Assembly: GCA_937915755.1 (NCBI GenBank)
Contig: CALGGR010000220.1
Span: 10,187 to 74,186, forward strand
Direction: 5' to 3'
Source of the DNA: an uncultured Fretibacterium sp.
Lineage (GTDB): Bacteria; Synergistota; Synergistia; Synergistales; Aminobacteriaceae
DNA length: 64,000 nucleotides
Of this stretch, positions 35,685-44,965 are shown piece after piece. Position numbers and translations under genes: made by a program. Positions within the stretch are counted from its first letter, which is position 1, and each line of letters starts with the position of its first letter. The notes under the pieces are model-generated. The model did not search any database. It was not told the DNA's origin and saw only the letters and a program-made list of their open reading frames with translations.

Positions 35685-35969
35685 GTGGAAGAAATGGTTT
35701 TGGAAAAAGTTGATTGGAGTCGCGCACCTGCTGACACACCAGTTTGCGAGGAGAAGGGGATATTCCTTCGGGACATAGTGCAGTCGATACTTGACGGTTA
35801 CGACACAGCACCCAGCGTTATGGATTTTCTGAAGCTGACCGATGATGACGGAGTTACTGAGGACGTGAACGCTATACTGGATATATTCGTTCCTGTGATT
35901 AACTCATGGCGTTTCGGCGGAGGCTGCGCAGGAGGTTGTGAGGGCTGCGCGGGTGGCTGTGGAGGCTAG
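35685..35969 (+). CDS. 94-residue protein with Gly/Cys-rich tail
   Basis: Unknown function. The first 75 residues are acidic and helical (GIFLRDIVQSILDGYDTAPS). The last 18 form a repetitive GGCAGGCEGCAGGCGG tail with four cysteines, which could bind a metal or cluster. The start is GTG 35685, nine bases after GGAGG; an upstream in-frame extension lacks a ribosome site. The stop is one base before the next ATG, so the two products are probably made together. Confidence 0.6.
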   Translation: MEEMVLEKVDWSRAPADTPVCEEKGIFLRDIVQSILDGYDTAPSVMDFLKLTDDDGVTEDVNAILDIFVPVINSWRFGGGCAGGCEGCAGGCGG

Positions 35970-35970
35970 A

Positions 35971-36192
35971 ATGCGGAAGACAGCCGTAATTCTCCTGCTG
36001 TTGTCGTTACTGATGGGGACTGCGGGTGTTGTAGGTGCTAAAGATTCCTCGAAGGTCGTAATCACTGCTAAGGGGAAGAAGTATCACCGCCCTGGCTGCC
36101 ATACGTTGAAGAAGTATGTGAAGGAGCTGACGGTTGAAGAAGCAAAGAAGCTGGGATATAAACCGTGCAAGATCTGCAAACCCTGGAACTGA
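35971..36192 (+). CDS. small exported protein with Ada-like Cys motif
   Basis: 73 residues. A signal peptide (TAVILLLLSLLMGTAGVVGA) is followed by a compact domain with YHRPGCHTLKKY and the closing LGYKPCKICKPWN. The C...CxxC spacing and the EAKKLGYKPCKICKP phrase resemble the Ada-type zinc-binding fold often appended to secreted nucleases, but here it stands alone. GGAGG lies five bases before the ATG. Coupled to the Cys-rich 94-residue gene upstream. A strong terminator follows. Confidence 0.7.
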   Translation: MRKTAVILLLLSLLMGTAGVVGAKDSSKVVITAKGKKYHRPGCHTLKKYVKELTVEEAKKLGYKPCKICKPWN

Positions 36193-36199
36193 GAAGACA

Positions 36200-36237
36200 C
36201 TTCCCGCACTTGCAAAATAAAGCGGGAAGATTTTTTT
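36200..36237 (+). terminator. terminator of the small-gene cluster
   Basis: CTTCCCGC/GCGGGAAG perfect 8-bp stem, 14-base loop, then ATTTTTTT. Confidence 0.88.
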
Positions 36238-36628
36238 ACGGAGGCACTGGCACAGAAATCCGCAAAATCCTCCGCATTCATACACCTCATCTTTGATACT
36301 TTTGCCATCACTGACACTTCTCCCTTAGGTAACAATATTATCGTGTTTGTGAAATTTTCGATGAAAGATATTTCAGCACAGAATTTTTCACGGCTGGTTA
36401 TACTTGCGTCTGAATGGAATATAATATCGTGAAAATAATAATGCCTCCGCAGAAACCGTGTAGTGAGTGTTCTGACCCGTCCCTAAATATGACGTTAACG
36501 TCTTTGGCATCAGCCTGTATAGAAGCGAGTGTTGGCTCAGAACGTAATCAATATCACGCGAACCCGCAGGGGCATGAGAGAATTATATCAGGTTTTACGA
36601 AAAATTTTACAGCGAGGTTAAAATCTAA
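36238..36628. other. 391-base intergenic region
   Basis: No supported gene or RNA. A TATAAT at 36420 has no -35 at normal spacing. The region presumably holds the promoter of the glycosidase/methyltransferase pair; that gene has only a weak ribosome site (GCGAGG). Confidence 0.4.
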
Positions 36629-38098
36629 ATGTCAAAAACTTTCAGACGTTTCATGATCACGATACTGATGCTCGTTCTAACACCGTCAATATCGCAGGCA
36701 GTAACGAAGTACGAATTTCTCACGGGGCTTCTTACTGCGAGGGGCTTGAACTGGGACGAATCCCCCGAAGCTCCCTACAATGACGCTCCCGGCTTTTTAT
36801 TGAGGACGGGCTACGTCTCCGACACAGTCAGCAAACTTGACGGCCCTGTAACTCGTCGCGAGGCTCTGAGATGGTGCATTGAGAGTCTCGGAATGACATT
36901 CGAGGCCGGTCTCTTCACTGATTACCCCACAGGCTTCACGGACGACAGGAATCTCACGGCATTCGAGAAGGGCTGTCTTGTCATCGCCACACACATGAAC
37001 CCTCCGTTACTCAGCGTCTCGGACTTCAAGGGCGAAAGATTCTCCGGCGCAAGCAATCTCACGCTCAACGAAGCGAGAAATATCCTTCAGCGTTTGGGAA
37101 ATGCCTCAAGGAATTTCTCTCTCGACGTTATCCGAAACCCGGTGAAAGGACTCCGTGTTCACATTCACCGCGAGGGAGTGCCTTCCGGGATCCCCGAATG
37201 GAGATTCTACGCTGACGGCATAAAGACCAAAGCAGCGGCGGATTACTTCAAGTCATCACTCAAAGCAGAGGGCTACGAAGTAAGCATTGCGGGCGTTAAT
37301 GGGAGCTACAGCGTGAGAAGCCAGAAGCTCGACGACTACAACGACGTTCGGAGGCTCGAAACTGTCGCAAAGGCACGAGGTCTGACAACCCGCGTCCTTC
37401 CGTCAATGTCAAACCCAAACACACGAGTTGTCCCACGATTCTGGGTAATGCTCATGATAGACCCGAGCTACTTCAGAATCTCTCCAATTGCTTCAAGCAG
37501 CGGCCCAACGGAATTGCGGACTTTATCGTCGATTTACGGCCAGAATAACGTCCAGGCGGCAATAAATGCAGGGTTCTTCGGGGTACTTAAGGGCGGAAAA
37601 GGTTACCCTATCGGTGCGCTTCGTGTGAACGGGAGGAATTTCTCGCTTCCTTATGACATGAGGGGATGTATGGCGTGGAACGAGGACGACGAGGCAATGT
37701 TCGCGGTTGCAGAAAGCACTGAGGACGGAGGGTATTGGCCGGAAATGAGCAACATAATTCAGGCCGGGCCAATGCTTATTGATGACGGTGAGACGGCTCG
37801 TTATGAGGAAAATTTCGCAAGCAGCTTGATTTCGGCGAGGCACCCACGCTCTGCTGTCGGCTTGAACGCGGAAGGCTCGTGGGTATTCATGGTTGTTGAC
37901 GGCCGAAACGGAATGCACTCATCGGGCGCAACAATAAGCGAACTCACGGACATAATGAGGGGTCAGGGAATGATCTACGCGCTCAATCTTGACGGCGGAG
38001 GCTCGACGGAAATCATGATCGACGGGAAGATCTGGAACATTCCTTCGGACGGTTACGAGCGGAGAATATCATACGCATTGGGGGCAATACCAAGATGA
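36629..38098 (+). CDS. exported phosphodiester glycosidase (NAGPA-like) protein
   Basis: Likely acts on sugar phosphodiester bonds in the envelope. 489 residues: signal peptide (about 1-23, ITILMLVLTPSISQA), an N-terminal region resembling S-layer-homology/helical repeats (TRREALRWCIESLGM), a SPOR-like segment around residues 175-255 (WRFYADGIKTKAAADYFK), and a C-terminal NAGPA domain. The domain's signature is AINAGFFG and, near the end, ALNLDGGGSTEIMIDGK with PSDGYERRISYALG. The bacterial substrate is unknown. The stop overlaps the methyltransferase ATG (ATGA), so the two are coupled. Confidence 0.8.
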   Translation: MSKTFRRFMITILMLVLTPSISQAVTKYEFLTGLLTARGLNWDESPEAPYNDAPGFLLRTGYVSDTVSKLDGPVTRREALRWCIESLGMTFEAGLFTDYPTGFTDDRNLTAFEKGCLVIATHMNPPLLSVSDFKGERFSGASNLTLNEARNILQRLGNASRNFSLDVIRNPVKGLRVHIHREGVPSGIPEWRFYADGIKTKAAADYFKSSLKAEGYEVSIAGVNGSYSVRSQKLDDYNDVRRLETVAKARGLTTRVLPSMSNPNTRVVPRFWVMLMIDPSYFRISPIASSSGPTELRTLSSIYGQNNVQAAINAGFFGVLKGGKGYPIGALRVNGRNFSLPYDMRGCMAWNEDDEAMFAVAESTEDGGYWPEMSNIIQAGPMLIDDGETARYEENFASSLISARHPRSAVGLNAEGSWVFMVVDGRNGMHSSGATISELTDIMRGQGMIYALNLDGGGSTEIMIDGKIWNIPSDGYERRISYALGAIPR

Positions 38099-38850
38099 AT
38101 CAGAAATGGAACGCGGAAAATTATTCGTCGGGCTTCTCGTTTGTCTACAATTATGGCAGCGATGTCCTGAATCTCATTGAGGGCGAAAATGTCCATGATG
38201 TCATAGATCTGGGCTGCGGAACTGGAGTCCTCACTAACGCGCTTTCCGAGAGGGGATACAACGTTACCGGGATTGACGCATCAGATGAAATGTTAGCAAA
38301 GGCAAGGGCGAGTTTCCCGGCAGTGAACTTCGTGAAGGGTGACGCTGTGAATTTCGTTGTTGACGCTCCCGTTGATGTTGTGTTCTCGAACGCTGTCCTT
38401 CATTGGATTGACGCGGCAAAACAATCCGACATGATGAGGTGTGTGTATGACGCACTGAGGCGGGGCGGTCAGTTCGTTTTCGAGATGGGCGGATATGGCT
38501 GCGTGAAGTCGATTCATGATGAGCTTGCTGTGAATTTCCGTGCGCTTGGGTATGATTACGTTATGCCGTCATTCTTCCCGACTATCGGAGAATACTCGGC
38601 CATGCTTGAGGCTTGCGGTTTCACGGTGAGGTATGCAGTGCTTTTTGACCGTCCTACAGAATTGAAGGGCAATGACGGTCTCAGAGACTGGATACGTATG
38701 TTCGTTAAGAGGCCGTTTTCGGGCGTGAATGACGATGACCGTGATGAGATTCTACGCCGCACTAATGAGAATCTTAGGGGAAAGCTATTTCACGGTGGCA
38801 AATGGTACGCTGATTATGTGAGGTTGAGAATGAGAGCGGTCAAGCAGTGA
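38095..38850 (+). CDS. class I SAM-dependent methyltransferase
   Basis: Small-molecule methyltransferase of unknown substrate, closest in form to trans-aconitate/malonyl-type methyltransferases. 251 residues with the SAM-binding motif I VIDLGCGTGVLTNAL, motif II GIDASDEMLAKA, the acidic GDAVNF and motif IV VVFSNAVLHWI. The aromatic HWI fits the trans-aconitate methyltransferase group, which is interesting next to aconitase a few kilobases away. It shares an ATGA overlap with the preceding glycosidase gene. Confidence 0.85.
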   Translation: MNQKWNAENYSSGFSFVYNYGSDVLNLIEGENVHDVIDLGCGTGVLTNALSERGYNVTGIDASDEMLAKARASFPAVNFVKGDAVNFVVDAPVDVVFSNAVLHWIDAAKQSDMMRCVYDALRRGGQFVFEMGGYGCVKSIHDELAVNFRALGYDYVMPSFFPTIGEYSAMLEACGFTVRYAVLFDRPTELKGNDGLRDWIRMFVKRPFSGVNDDDRDEILRRTNENLRGKLFHGGKWYADYVRLRMRAVKQ

Positions 38851-38853
38851 AAG

Positions 38854-39273
38854 CTACTGCGCGTTGATCATGTATAGCCCGGCCATGCAGACCAACGCGC
38901 CTATAATCTGTCTCAACGAGATTTTCTCACCGTACATGAAGAATCCCACGAACAGAAGAACTATAGCCAGACATATATTCGCGGTCAATGAACCTTTGCT
39001 TATCTGCCAGCCCGCTCGGAATAGATAGACGTATCCGGCTTCAAGCCCGACAATAGCAAAGCCCAAGATTACGGAAGGCCAGTTGAAATTCCTGGATATG
39101 CTGAAGTCCCCTGAGTGCGACCAGAACATCACAAAAGCAATCAAAGCACCCGCAATATAAGTTATCACAAGTGTACCAAAAGCGTCTGCATTTTCTGGAA
39201 TTGACTTCGTGCAGATGTTGTAGAAGCAGTTTGAGATTATTATCAGCAACAGAGGCCACAGCATACCCCACAT
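38854..39273 (-). CDS. EamA-type half-size transporter
   Basis: Integral membrane protein of 139 residues with about five hydrophobic segments (MLWPLLLIIISNCFYNICTK; LVITYIAGALIAFVM; ANICLAIVLLFVGFFM; IIGALVCMAGLYMI). One EamA repeat only, so it would need to dimerise, like SMR-type transporters. GEKISLRQIIGA is the usual EamA loop. The substrate is unknown. The ATG lies two bases after the stop of the YbjN-like gene, so they are cotranscribed. Convergent with the methyltransferase gene. Confidence 0.75.
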   Translation of the reverse strand: MWGMLWPLLLIIISNCFYNICTKSIPENADAFGTLVITYIAGALIAFVMFWSHSGDFSISRNFNWPSVILGFAIVGLEAGYVYLFRAGWQISKGSLTANICLAIVLLFVGFFMYGEKISLRQIIGALVCMAGLYMINAQ

Positions 39274-39275
39274 GA

Positions 39276-39749
39276 TTATTCACACTTTGAGATCGCGTCC
39301 TCAGCCTTTGAGTCCTTGAACATTATGTCGAGCATTCCGGCGGCGTAACGTTCAAACATCACTGACGGGATTATAAGGCTCTCCTTTATGATCTGGTCGG
39401 AAGGTGTAACACCGTCGCAATTCACGAAGACCTTGTAGCGAATCTCGCCGTCCCTCATGTCAAACTCAAAATTTCCGTTCCTCAGGCCGTAATTCGCTCG
39501 GCATATGAATTTCGCCATCTCTGTCATGATATTCTCGTCGTCAGTGTCGGCTCCTATCGGGGAGTTGGCGTAGACGGTGTAGGAGTCGTTCTTAACCGAA
39601 ACGAAATATCTCAGAACTTTTAGCTTGCTGTCAATGCTGAGGTTAAAGCTGAATATTCCTCTTTCTTCGTCAGCGTCAAACTTCCAGTTGTCCTCGATGA
39701 AATAATTTCTTAGAATGTCAAAAATTTCTTCCGAGTATTCTGCACTCAT
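39276..39749 (-). CDS. YbjN-like protein
   Basis: 157 soluble, acidic residues resembling the YbjN / type III secretion chaperone-like fold: an initial helix, a beta sheet with FSFNLSIDSKLKVLRYFVS, and a helical end (MFERYAAGMLDIMF). Proteins of this family are small regulators or chaperones; no specific partner is evident. First gene of a two-gene minus-strand unit with the EamA transporter and divergent from the rnf operon. Confidence 0.65.
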   Translation of the reverse strand: MSAEYSEEIFDILRNYFIEDNWKFDADEERGIFSFNLSIDSKLKVLRYFVSVKNDSYTVYANSPIGADTDDENIMTEMAKFICRANYGLRNGNFEFDMRDGEIRYKVFVNCDGVTPSDQIIKESLIIPSVMFERYAAGMLDIMFKDSKAEDAISKCE

Positions 39750-39868
39750 TGTGAATTAGCTCCTTCGATTTAATCTTCTTTACGACGATATAATATCACA
39801 TCTTGTGCCAACATACGCTATAATACAATCAATAATCCAAAAACATTGAGGGGAGTGTTTATATCACG

Positions 39869-41227
39869 ATGAACCTGCCTACATTCATAGGGGGAGTGCA
39901 TCCTCCTGAAGGCAAAGCTCTCACGGAAAACAAGGCCGTTGAGATTCTTAGGCCGGAAGATTCAAGGGAGTTCGTCTATCCGCTCGCTCTGCATATCGGA
40001 GCACCGTGTTCGCCAATCGTGAAGAAGGGTGATACTGTTCTTGCAGGGCAGAAAATCGCCGACACCGATGCTTTTGTCTCAGCTCCGAAGTATTCTGCTG
40101 TCTCAGGCACTGTAAAGGCTATCGAGCCTCGAATGGCCTTCACTGGAGCAATGGAGCAGAGCATTGTCATTGAGAGCGATGGGAAGTACACACCTGCGCC
40201 ATCACTGCATGAAGCGTTAGGGCACAAGCCTAAGCCTTCCGACTATGTGAAGCTTATTCGTGAGGCCGGACTTGTGGGACTCGGCGGAGCATGTTTCCCG
40301 ACGCACGTCAAACTTTCGCCGCCCAAAGACAAAGTTATCCAATGGATAATCGTCAACGCCGCTGAGTGCGAACCTTATCTCACCTGCGACAACAGATTGA
40401 TGCTCGACAGCCCTGACGAAATCCTGAAGGGTCTTGAGTTCGTCCTTGAGATTTTCCCGGAGGCTAAGGGTGTAATCGGAATCGAGAGCAACAAGCCTGA
40501 AGCAATCGCCACAATGACCGAGCACTGCAAGAATCCCAAAATCCGCGTGATGCCCGTAAAAGTGAAATACCCTCAGGGCGCGGAGAAAATGCTCATCTTG
40601 TCCGTAACAGGAAAGGAAGTCCCGTTAGTCCCCGCGCTTCCTGCTGATGTCGGCTGCATAGTCCTAAACGCTCGAACAGTATGGCAGATTTGGGACGCAA
40701 TCGAAAATGGCCGGCCTGTAATGGAGCGTATCGTAACGGTAACTGGTGATGCCATTGCCGAGCCGAAGAACCTGCGCGTTCCACTGGGTATCAACGTCCG
40801 CGAGCTTATACATGCCTGCGGAGGCTTCAAGGAAGAACCCGCGAAAGTAATCTCAGGCGGCCCGATGATGGGAATTGCCATGCGTTCGATTGATGTCCCG
40901 GTCGTGAAGGGAACGTCAGGTATTCTCGCACTCACAAAGAATCTCGCTTACATTGCCGAAGAAAGCGCATGTATCCGCTGCGGGAAATGCGTCGAGGTCT
41001 GCCCGATGCACCTTGAGCCGACATTACTTGACCACGCTGTGAGGCTGAGGGACTACGAGAAATTTGAGGCTCATCTCGGAATGAACTGCATTGAGTGCGG
41101 TAGCTGCTCGTACATATGCCCGGCATCACGTCATCTCGCTCAGGCATTGAAGGAAGGCAAAGCGTCAGTGAACGCCCTTAGGAAAAAAGCTGCGGCTCAG
41201 GCAAAAGCGAAACAGGAGGCGAAGTAA
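39869..41227 (+). CDS. rnfC: Rnf complex subunit C, NADH-binding
   Basis: Peripheral subunit that passes electrons from ferredoxin toward NAD. 452 residues. Order: N-terminal biotinyl-like region (VKKGDTVLAGQKIAD), flavin/NADH-binding core (GLGGACFPTHVKLSPP; VNAAECEPYLTCDNR), SLBB region, then two 4Fe-4S motifs CIRCGKCVEVCP and CIECGSCSYICP. The C-terminus is a short Ala/Lys-rich tail. First gene of rnfCDGEAB, the order known from Acetobacterium-type complexes. A TATAAT lies at 39819, 45 bases upstream. Confidence 0.96.
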   Translation: MNLPTFIGGVHPPEGKALTENKAVEILRPEDSREFVYPLALHIGAPCSPIVKKGDTVLAGQKIADTDAFVSAPKYSAVSGTVKAIEPRMAFTGAMEQSIVIESDGKYTPAPSLHEALGHKPKPSDYVKLIREAGLVGLGGACFPTHVKLSPPKDKVIQWIIVNAAECEPYLTCDNRLMLDSPDEILKGLEFVLEIFPEAKGVIGIESNKPEAIATMTEHCKNPKIRVMPVKVKYPQGAEKMLILSVTGKEVPLVPALPADVGCIVLNARTVWQIWDAIENGRPVMERIVTVTGDAIAEPKNLRVPLGINVRELIHACGGFKEEPAKVISGGPMMGIAMRSIDVPVVKGTSGILALTKNLAYIAEESACIRCGKCVEVCPMHLEPTLLDHAVRLRDYEKFEAHLGMNCIECGSCSYICPASRHLAQALKEGKASVNALRKKAAAQAKAKQEAK

Positions 41228-41232
41228 TCATC

Positions 41233-42192
41233 ATGTCAGAAAAACTTGTAGTATCAACATCTCCGCATATTCACTCCGAGTTCACGACACGGAAGATCAT
41301 GGGCATGGTCATGTATTCGCTCCTGCCCGCCGGAATAATGGGAGTCTACCTTCTTGGCTTCCGTTCGCTCCTAGTGATAATCGCATGTGTTGCCGCGAGT
41401 GTTCTCAGCGAATGGCTCTGGAATAAGTACGTAATGCACCGCAAGGACACAACCGGAGATCTCTCAGCCGCTGTTACGGGGCTTCTCCTCGCGTACAACC
41501 TTCCCCCTACGATCCCGCTTTGGATGGCGATATGCGGTTCAGTCTTTGCAATAATTATCGTCAAACAGTTCTACGGCGGTATAGGCTGCAACATCGTCAA
41601 CCCAGCTCTTGCCGCCCGCGCAATGATGTTAATATCATGGCCGACAGCAATGACAACGTGGACGGTTCAGGGAGTTTCAGGCGCAACGCCCCTCGCGGCA
41701 ATGAAAGCCGGAAGTATGCCCGCGAATCTCTCATGGTGGAATCTCATCGTCGGCGACATGGGAGGCTGTATTGGTGAGACAAGCGCGATACTCCTCATTC
41801 TTGGAGGCGCGTATCTCGTCTGGGAGGGTGTAATTTCAGCGCGAATACCTCTGACCTACATTCTCACGACCGCGATTTTGTCTGCGCTTTTCGGACACGG
41901 CGGCGGAATGTTCCCAGTTCATGAGATTTTGACGGGAGGGCTTCTTCTCGGAGCTATCTTCATGGCCACTGACTACACGACCTCACCGATGACCGAAAAT
42001 GGGCAGTACATCTACGCGTTCGGGTGCGGTTTGCTTACGGCGTTGATAAGGACGTGGGGCGGATACCCTGAGGGCGTTTCGTTCTCGATACTCATCATGA
42101 ACGTGGCAGTCCCGTTGATTGATCGTTACACCGAACAGAGAGTACTCGGCGCACCAAAGAGCAACTTCTTCAAAAGAATGGGGGGCAAATAA
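41233..42192 (+). CDS. rnfD: Rnf complex subunit D
   Basis: Membrane subunit with covalently bound FMN, part of the ion-pumping core. 319 residues with about nine hydrophobic helices. The flavinylation site is the Thr in VSGATPLAAM (about residue 158), supported by NPALAARAMM. GGAGGCG lies upstream and the gene begins five bases after rnfC. Ends with KSNFFKRMGGK. Confidence 0.95.
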   Translation: MSEKLVVSTSPHIHSEFTTRKIMGMVMYSLLPAGIMGVYLLGFRSLLVIIACVAASVLSEWLWNKYVMHRKDTTGDLSAAVTGLLLAYNLPPTIPLWMAICGSVFAIIIVKQFYGGIGCNIVNPALAARAMMLISWPTAMTTWTVQGVSGATPLAAMKAGSMPANLSWWNLIVGDMGGCIGETSAILLILGGAYLVWEGVISARIPLTYILTTAILSALFGHGGGMFPVHEILTGGLLLGAIFMATDYTTSPMTENGQYIYAFGCGLLTALIRTWGGYPEGVSFSILIMNVAVPLIDRYTEQRVLGAPKSNFFKRMGGK

Positions 42193-42194
42193 TC

Positions 42195-42794
42195 ATGTCA
42201 GAAGCAGTCGACAAAGTATCATTCAATGACGCATTGAGGAAAGCCCTTCATCTCGGCGGAACTCTCTTTGCGGTAACAGCGGTAACAGGAATATTGCTCG
42301 GACTCGTCGAGAACGTAACAAGCAAGGCAATACTTCAGGCGGAAATCGCGGCAAAGAATGAAGCCTATCGTCTGGTTATGCCGGCCGGAAAAACTTTCGA
42401 CGATTACGAGGTAAAGGCTGACGATTTCGTTACAAGTGTCGTCAAGGCAACGGATGAGACTGGAGTAGTGGGCTGGTGCGTTAATGTAAGCTCGAAGGGG
42501 TACGGCGGAATGGTCGGCTTCGTCGTCGGGATCACTAAGGACGGAACAGTCAAGGCCATCAACATTTTGAGCCATTCGGAAACGCCCGGACTCGGAGCAA
42601 AGTCAACAGAGCCGGAATTTTACACTCAGTTCAACGACAAGGACAAATTGCCGCTGAAGGTCGTCAAGGGCGGAGCATCGAATCCTGACGAGATAGCCGC
42701 GATCTCAGGCGCAACAATAACGTCGAACGCTGTAACTGACGGAGTGAACGGCGCAGTGAAATACTGGTCAGAGAACTTGAAGGGAGCTGAATAG
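42195..42794 (+). CDS. rnfG: Rnf complex subunit G
   Basis: Single-span membrane protein with an exposed FMN domain. Residues about 19-45 form the anchor (LHLGGTLFAVTAVTGILLGL). The FMN-binding domain ends in ISGATITSNAVTDGV, whose Thr is the covalent FMN site, and contains the family motif ILSHSETPGLGAK. 199 residues. Two bases separate it from rnfD. Confidence 0.95.
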   Translation: MSEAVDKVSFNDALRKALHLGGTLFAVTAVTGILLGLVENVTSKAILQAEIAAKNEAYRLVMPAGKTFDDYEVKADDFVTSVVKATDETGVVGWCVNVSSKGYGGMVGFVVGITKDGTVKAINILSHSETPGLGAKSTEPEFYTQFNDKDKLPLKVVKGGASNPDEIAAISGATITSNAVTDGVNGAVKYWSENLKGAE

Positions 42795-42796
42795 GA

Positions 42797-43501
42797 TTGA
42801 GTCAGGGAAATTTCAGGATAATCACTAACGGAATACTCGCGGAAAATCCCACGTTCGTGCAGTGCATAGGACTGTGCCCGACCCTCGCGGTAACAACAAG
42901 CGTCGCTAACGGTCTCGGAATGGGGATCGCCGCAACTTTCGTGTTAATCGCCTCGAACGCAGTAATCTCGCTTCTCCGTAAGATGGTGCCTGACGAGGTG
43001 CGTATCCCCATATTCATCGTGGTAATCGCGGGCTTCGTAACGGTGATTGAGTTCTTGATGAAAGGATTTGCACCGGAGCTGAACAAGTCGCTGGGAATAT
43101 TTATCCCGTTAATCGTGGTCAACTGCATTATTCTCGCACGTGCTGAGGCTTTCGCGTCAAAGAATGGGGTATTTGCTTCGGCACTTGACGGCGTTGGAAT
43201 GGGGCTGGGATTCACCTGTGCATTGATGATTCTCGGGTCATTCCGTGAGATTCTCGGCGCGGGAACATGGTTCGGGAATCCTGTCGTGAGCTTTGAGCCG
43301 GCCATGCTAGTCGTACTTGCTCCGGGCGGCTTCATCGTTCTCGGGTGCTTCATGGGGGCGTTCAGGGCTATTCAGGCTAAGGCCGCGAGAATGAAGGGAC
43401 TCGGTGCTACACCTGCTGAGGCTCGTCCAATGGGGTGCGGTTCGTGCATAATGGCTAAGTTCTGCCAGAAGGACGCTTCAGAGTGCGGGGAGGCGAAGTA
43501 A
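42797..43501 (+). CDS. rnfE: Rnf complex subunit E
   Basis: Six-helix membrane subunit homologous to RnfA, forming the core of the ion path. 234 residues. Conserved NGILAENPTFVQCIGLCPTL and IIVVNCIILARAEAF-type segments with paired cysteines at the membrane cluster site. The start is TTG 42797, two bases after the rnfG stop, with AGGAG in the end of rnfG. The C-terminus has MGCGSCIMAKFC, an extra Cys-rich tail not general for RnfE. Confidence 0.94.
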   Translation: MSQGNFRIITNGILAENPTFVQCIGLCPTLAVTTSVANGLGMGIAATFVLIASNAVISLLRKMVPDEVRIPIFIVVIAGFVTVIEFLMKGFAPELNKSLGIFIPLIVVNCIILARAEAFASKNGVFASALDGVGMGLGFTCALMILGSFREILGAGTWFGNPVVSFEPAMLVVLAPGGFIVLGCFMGAFRAIQAKAARMKGLGATPAEARPMGCGSCIMAKFCQKDASECGEAK

Positions 43502-43503
43502 TC

Positions 43504-44091
43504 ATGACCATCACAGAATTATTCCTGCTCTTCGTGAGCTCGATCTTCGTTCACAACATACTGCTGTCGAGGTTCTTGGGGTGCTGCCCGTTCATGGGTG
43601 TAAGCTCAAAGCTGAAGACTGCTCAGGGAATGGGCGCGGCTGTCGTGTTCGTCATAGTCCTCGCGTCGTGCATGACATGGCTGACGTATAACTACCTTCT
43701 TGTGCCGTTACATCTTGAGTACCTTTACACGCTTTCATTCATACTCGTTATCGCAGCACTGGTTCAGTTTGTTGAACTTGCGCTGAAAAAACTCAATCCC
43801 GTACTCTACAAGTCGCTGGGAATCTTCCTCCCGTTAATCACGACGAACTGCGCTGTTCTCGGCGTAGCAGTCCTCAACATGAACGAGGGTTACGGCTTAA
43901 TCCCTGCGCTCGTGAACGCTTTCGGGTCATCGCTGGGCTTCCTTCTCGCAATCTCACTCATGGCCGGAATACGTGAGCGAATCGAGGACAACGAGGGAAT
44001 ACCTGACAGCTTGCAGGGTCTTCCGATGGCGTTAATCACGGCGGGGCTGATGTCGATTGCCTTCATGGGCTTCACTGGAATCATAAAGTAA
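43504..44091 (+). CDS. rnfA: Rnf complex subunit A
   Basis: Six-helix membrane partner of RnfE; together they are thought to hold a 2Fe-2S cluster within the membrane. About 195 residues. NNILLSRFLGCCPFMG-like and LITTNCAVLGVAVLN motifs are present. I start at ATG 43504 because GGGGAGGCG lies before it; an in-frame ATG at 43483 lies inside rnfE. Ends 13 bases before rnfB. Confidence 0.95.
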   Translation: MTITELFLLFVSSIFVHNILLSRFLGCCPFMGVSSKLKTAQGMGAAVVFVIVLASCMTWLTYNYLLVPLHLEYLYTLSFILVIAALVQFVELALKKLNPVLYKSLGIFLPLITTNCAVLGVAVLNMNEGYGLIPALVNAFGSSLGFLLAISLMAGIRERIEDNEGIPDSLQGLPMALITAGLMSIAFMGFTGIIK

Positions 44092-44104
44092 GGAGGCGGG
44101 AAAC

Positions 44105-44938
44105 ATGGACATAATGCACGTAATGGTAACACCTCTTGCGCTCATGGGGATAATGGGCGGAGTTTTCGGCGTACTTCTTGCGATTGCGTCAATAGTGTTC
44201 AGGGTGCATCAGGACGAACGAATCGGGTTAATCCGTGCGGCTTTGCCCGGGGCTAACTGCGGAGGCTGCGGCTATCCGGGCTGTGATGGCTATGCTTCGG
44301 GCGTTGTGAACGAGGGCGCGGCGGTCAACAAGTGCAGCGTCGGCGGTGCTCCTGTTGCTGAAAAAATCGCGGCCATAATGGGAGTTGAGGCTGGTGCGAG
44401 CGTTCCGATGAGAGCGTTCCTGAAGTGCAAGGGTACGTGTGAGGCATCACCGAGACAGCTAACATACGAGGGCATCAACGATTGCAGAAGCGCAGCTGTG
44501 ATTCCCGGAGGCTCGCCAAATTCTTGCCCGTTCGGCTGCATCGGTCTGGGTACTTGCGTGAGCGTTTGCCAGTTTGGTGCGCTTTCGATGGGCGATGACG
44601 GACTTCCGAAGGTTGACGTGTCGAAGTGCGTTGGCTGTGGTGCTTGCGTCGAGAACTGCCCGAAAGGTGTGTTTACGCTGGTTCCAGTTACAGCGGACGT
44701 GATCGTGGCTTGCAATTCACACTGGAAGGGGCCGATGGTCAAGAGCGTTTGCAGCGCGGGTTGCATTGGGTGTACGCTTTGCTCGAAAAAGTGCCCGAAG
44801 CAGACGATTGATATGGTGAACGATTTGGCGGTCATCAATCAGGAGAACTGCATAAAGTGCGGAGTTTGCGCTAAGGTCTGCCCGGCTAAGTGCATTAACA
44901 CCGGCGAGAAAGTTACAGTTATAGAAAAATCTGCGTAA
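44105..44938 (+). CDS. rnfB: Rnf complex subunit B, ferredoxin-binding
   Basis: Electron-entry subunit. 277 residues: a membrane anchor (about 10-35), the N-terminal cluster motif CGGCGYPGCDGYASG, then a polyferredoxin part with CGxGxC and four 4Fe-4S-type motifs including CVGCGACVENCP, CIGCTLCSKKCP and CIKCGVCAKVCP. AGGAGG precedes the ATG. Last gene of the operon; a hairpin with a T tract follows. Confidence 0.95.
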   Translation: MDIMHVMVTPLALMGIMGGVFGVLLAIASIVFRVHQDERIGLIRAALPGANCGGCGYPGCDGYASGVVNEGAAVNKCSVGGAPVAEKIAAIMGVEAGASVPMRAFLKCKGTCEASPRQLTYEGINDCRSAAVIPGGSPNSCPFGCIGLGTCVSVCQFGALSMGDDGLPKVDVSKCVGCGACVENCPKGVFTLVPVTADVIVACNSHWKGPMVKSVCSAGCIGCTLCSKKCPKQTIDMVNDLAVINQENCIKCGVCAKVCPAKCINTGEKVTVIEKSA

Positions 44939-44965
44939 CACAAAAAGCAAAAGTACCTTAAGGTG

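Noticed and set aside
36414..36656. Plus-strand frame of 80 residues before the phosphodiester glycosidase
   Set aside because: No ribosome site, poor protein-like composition and overlap with the true start of the next gene.
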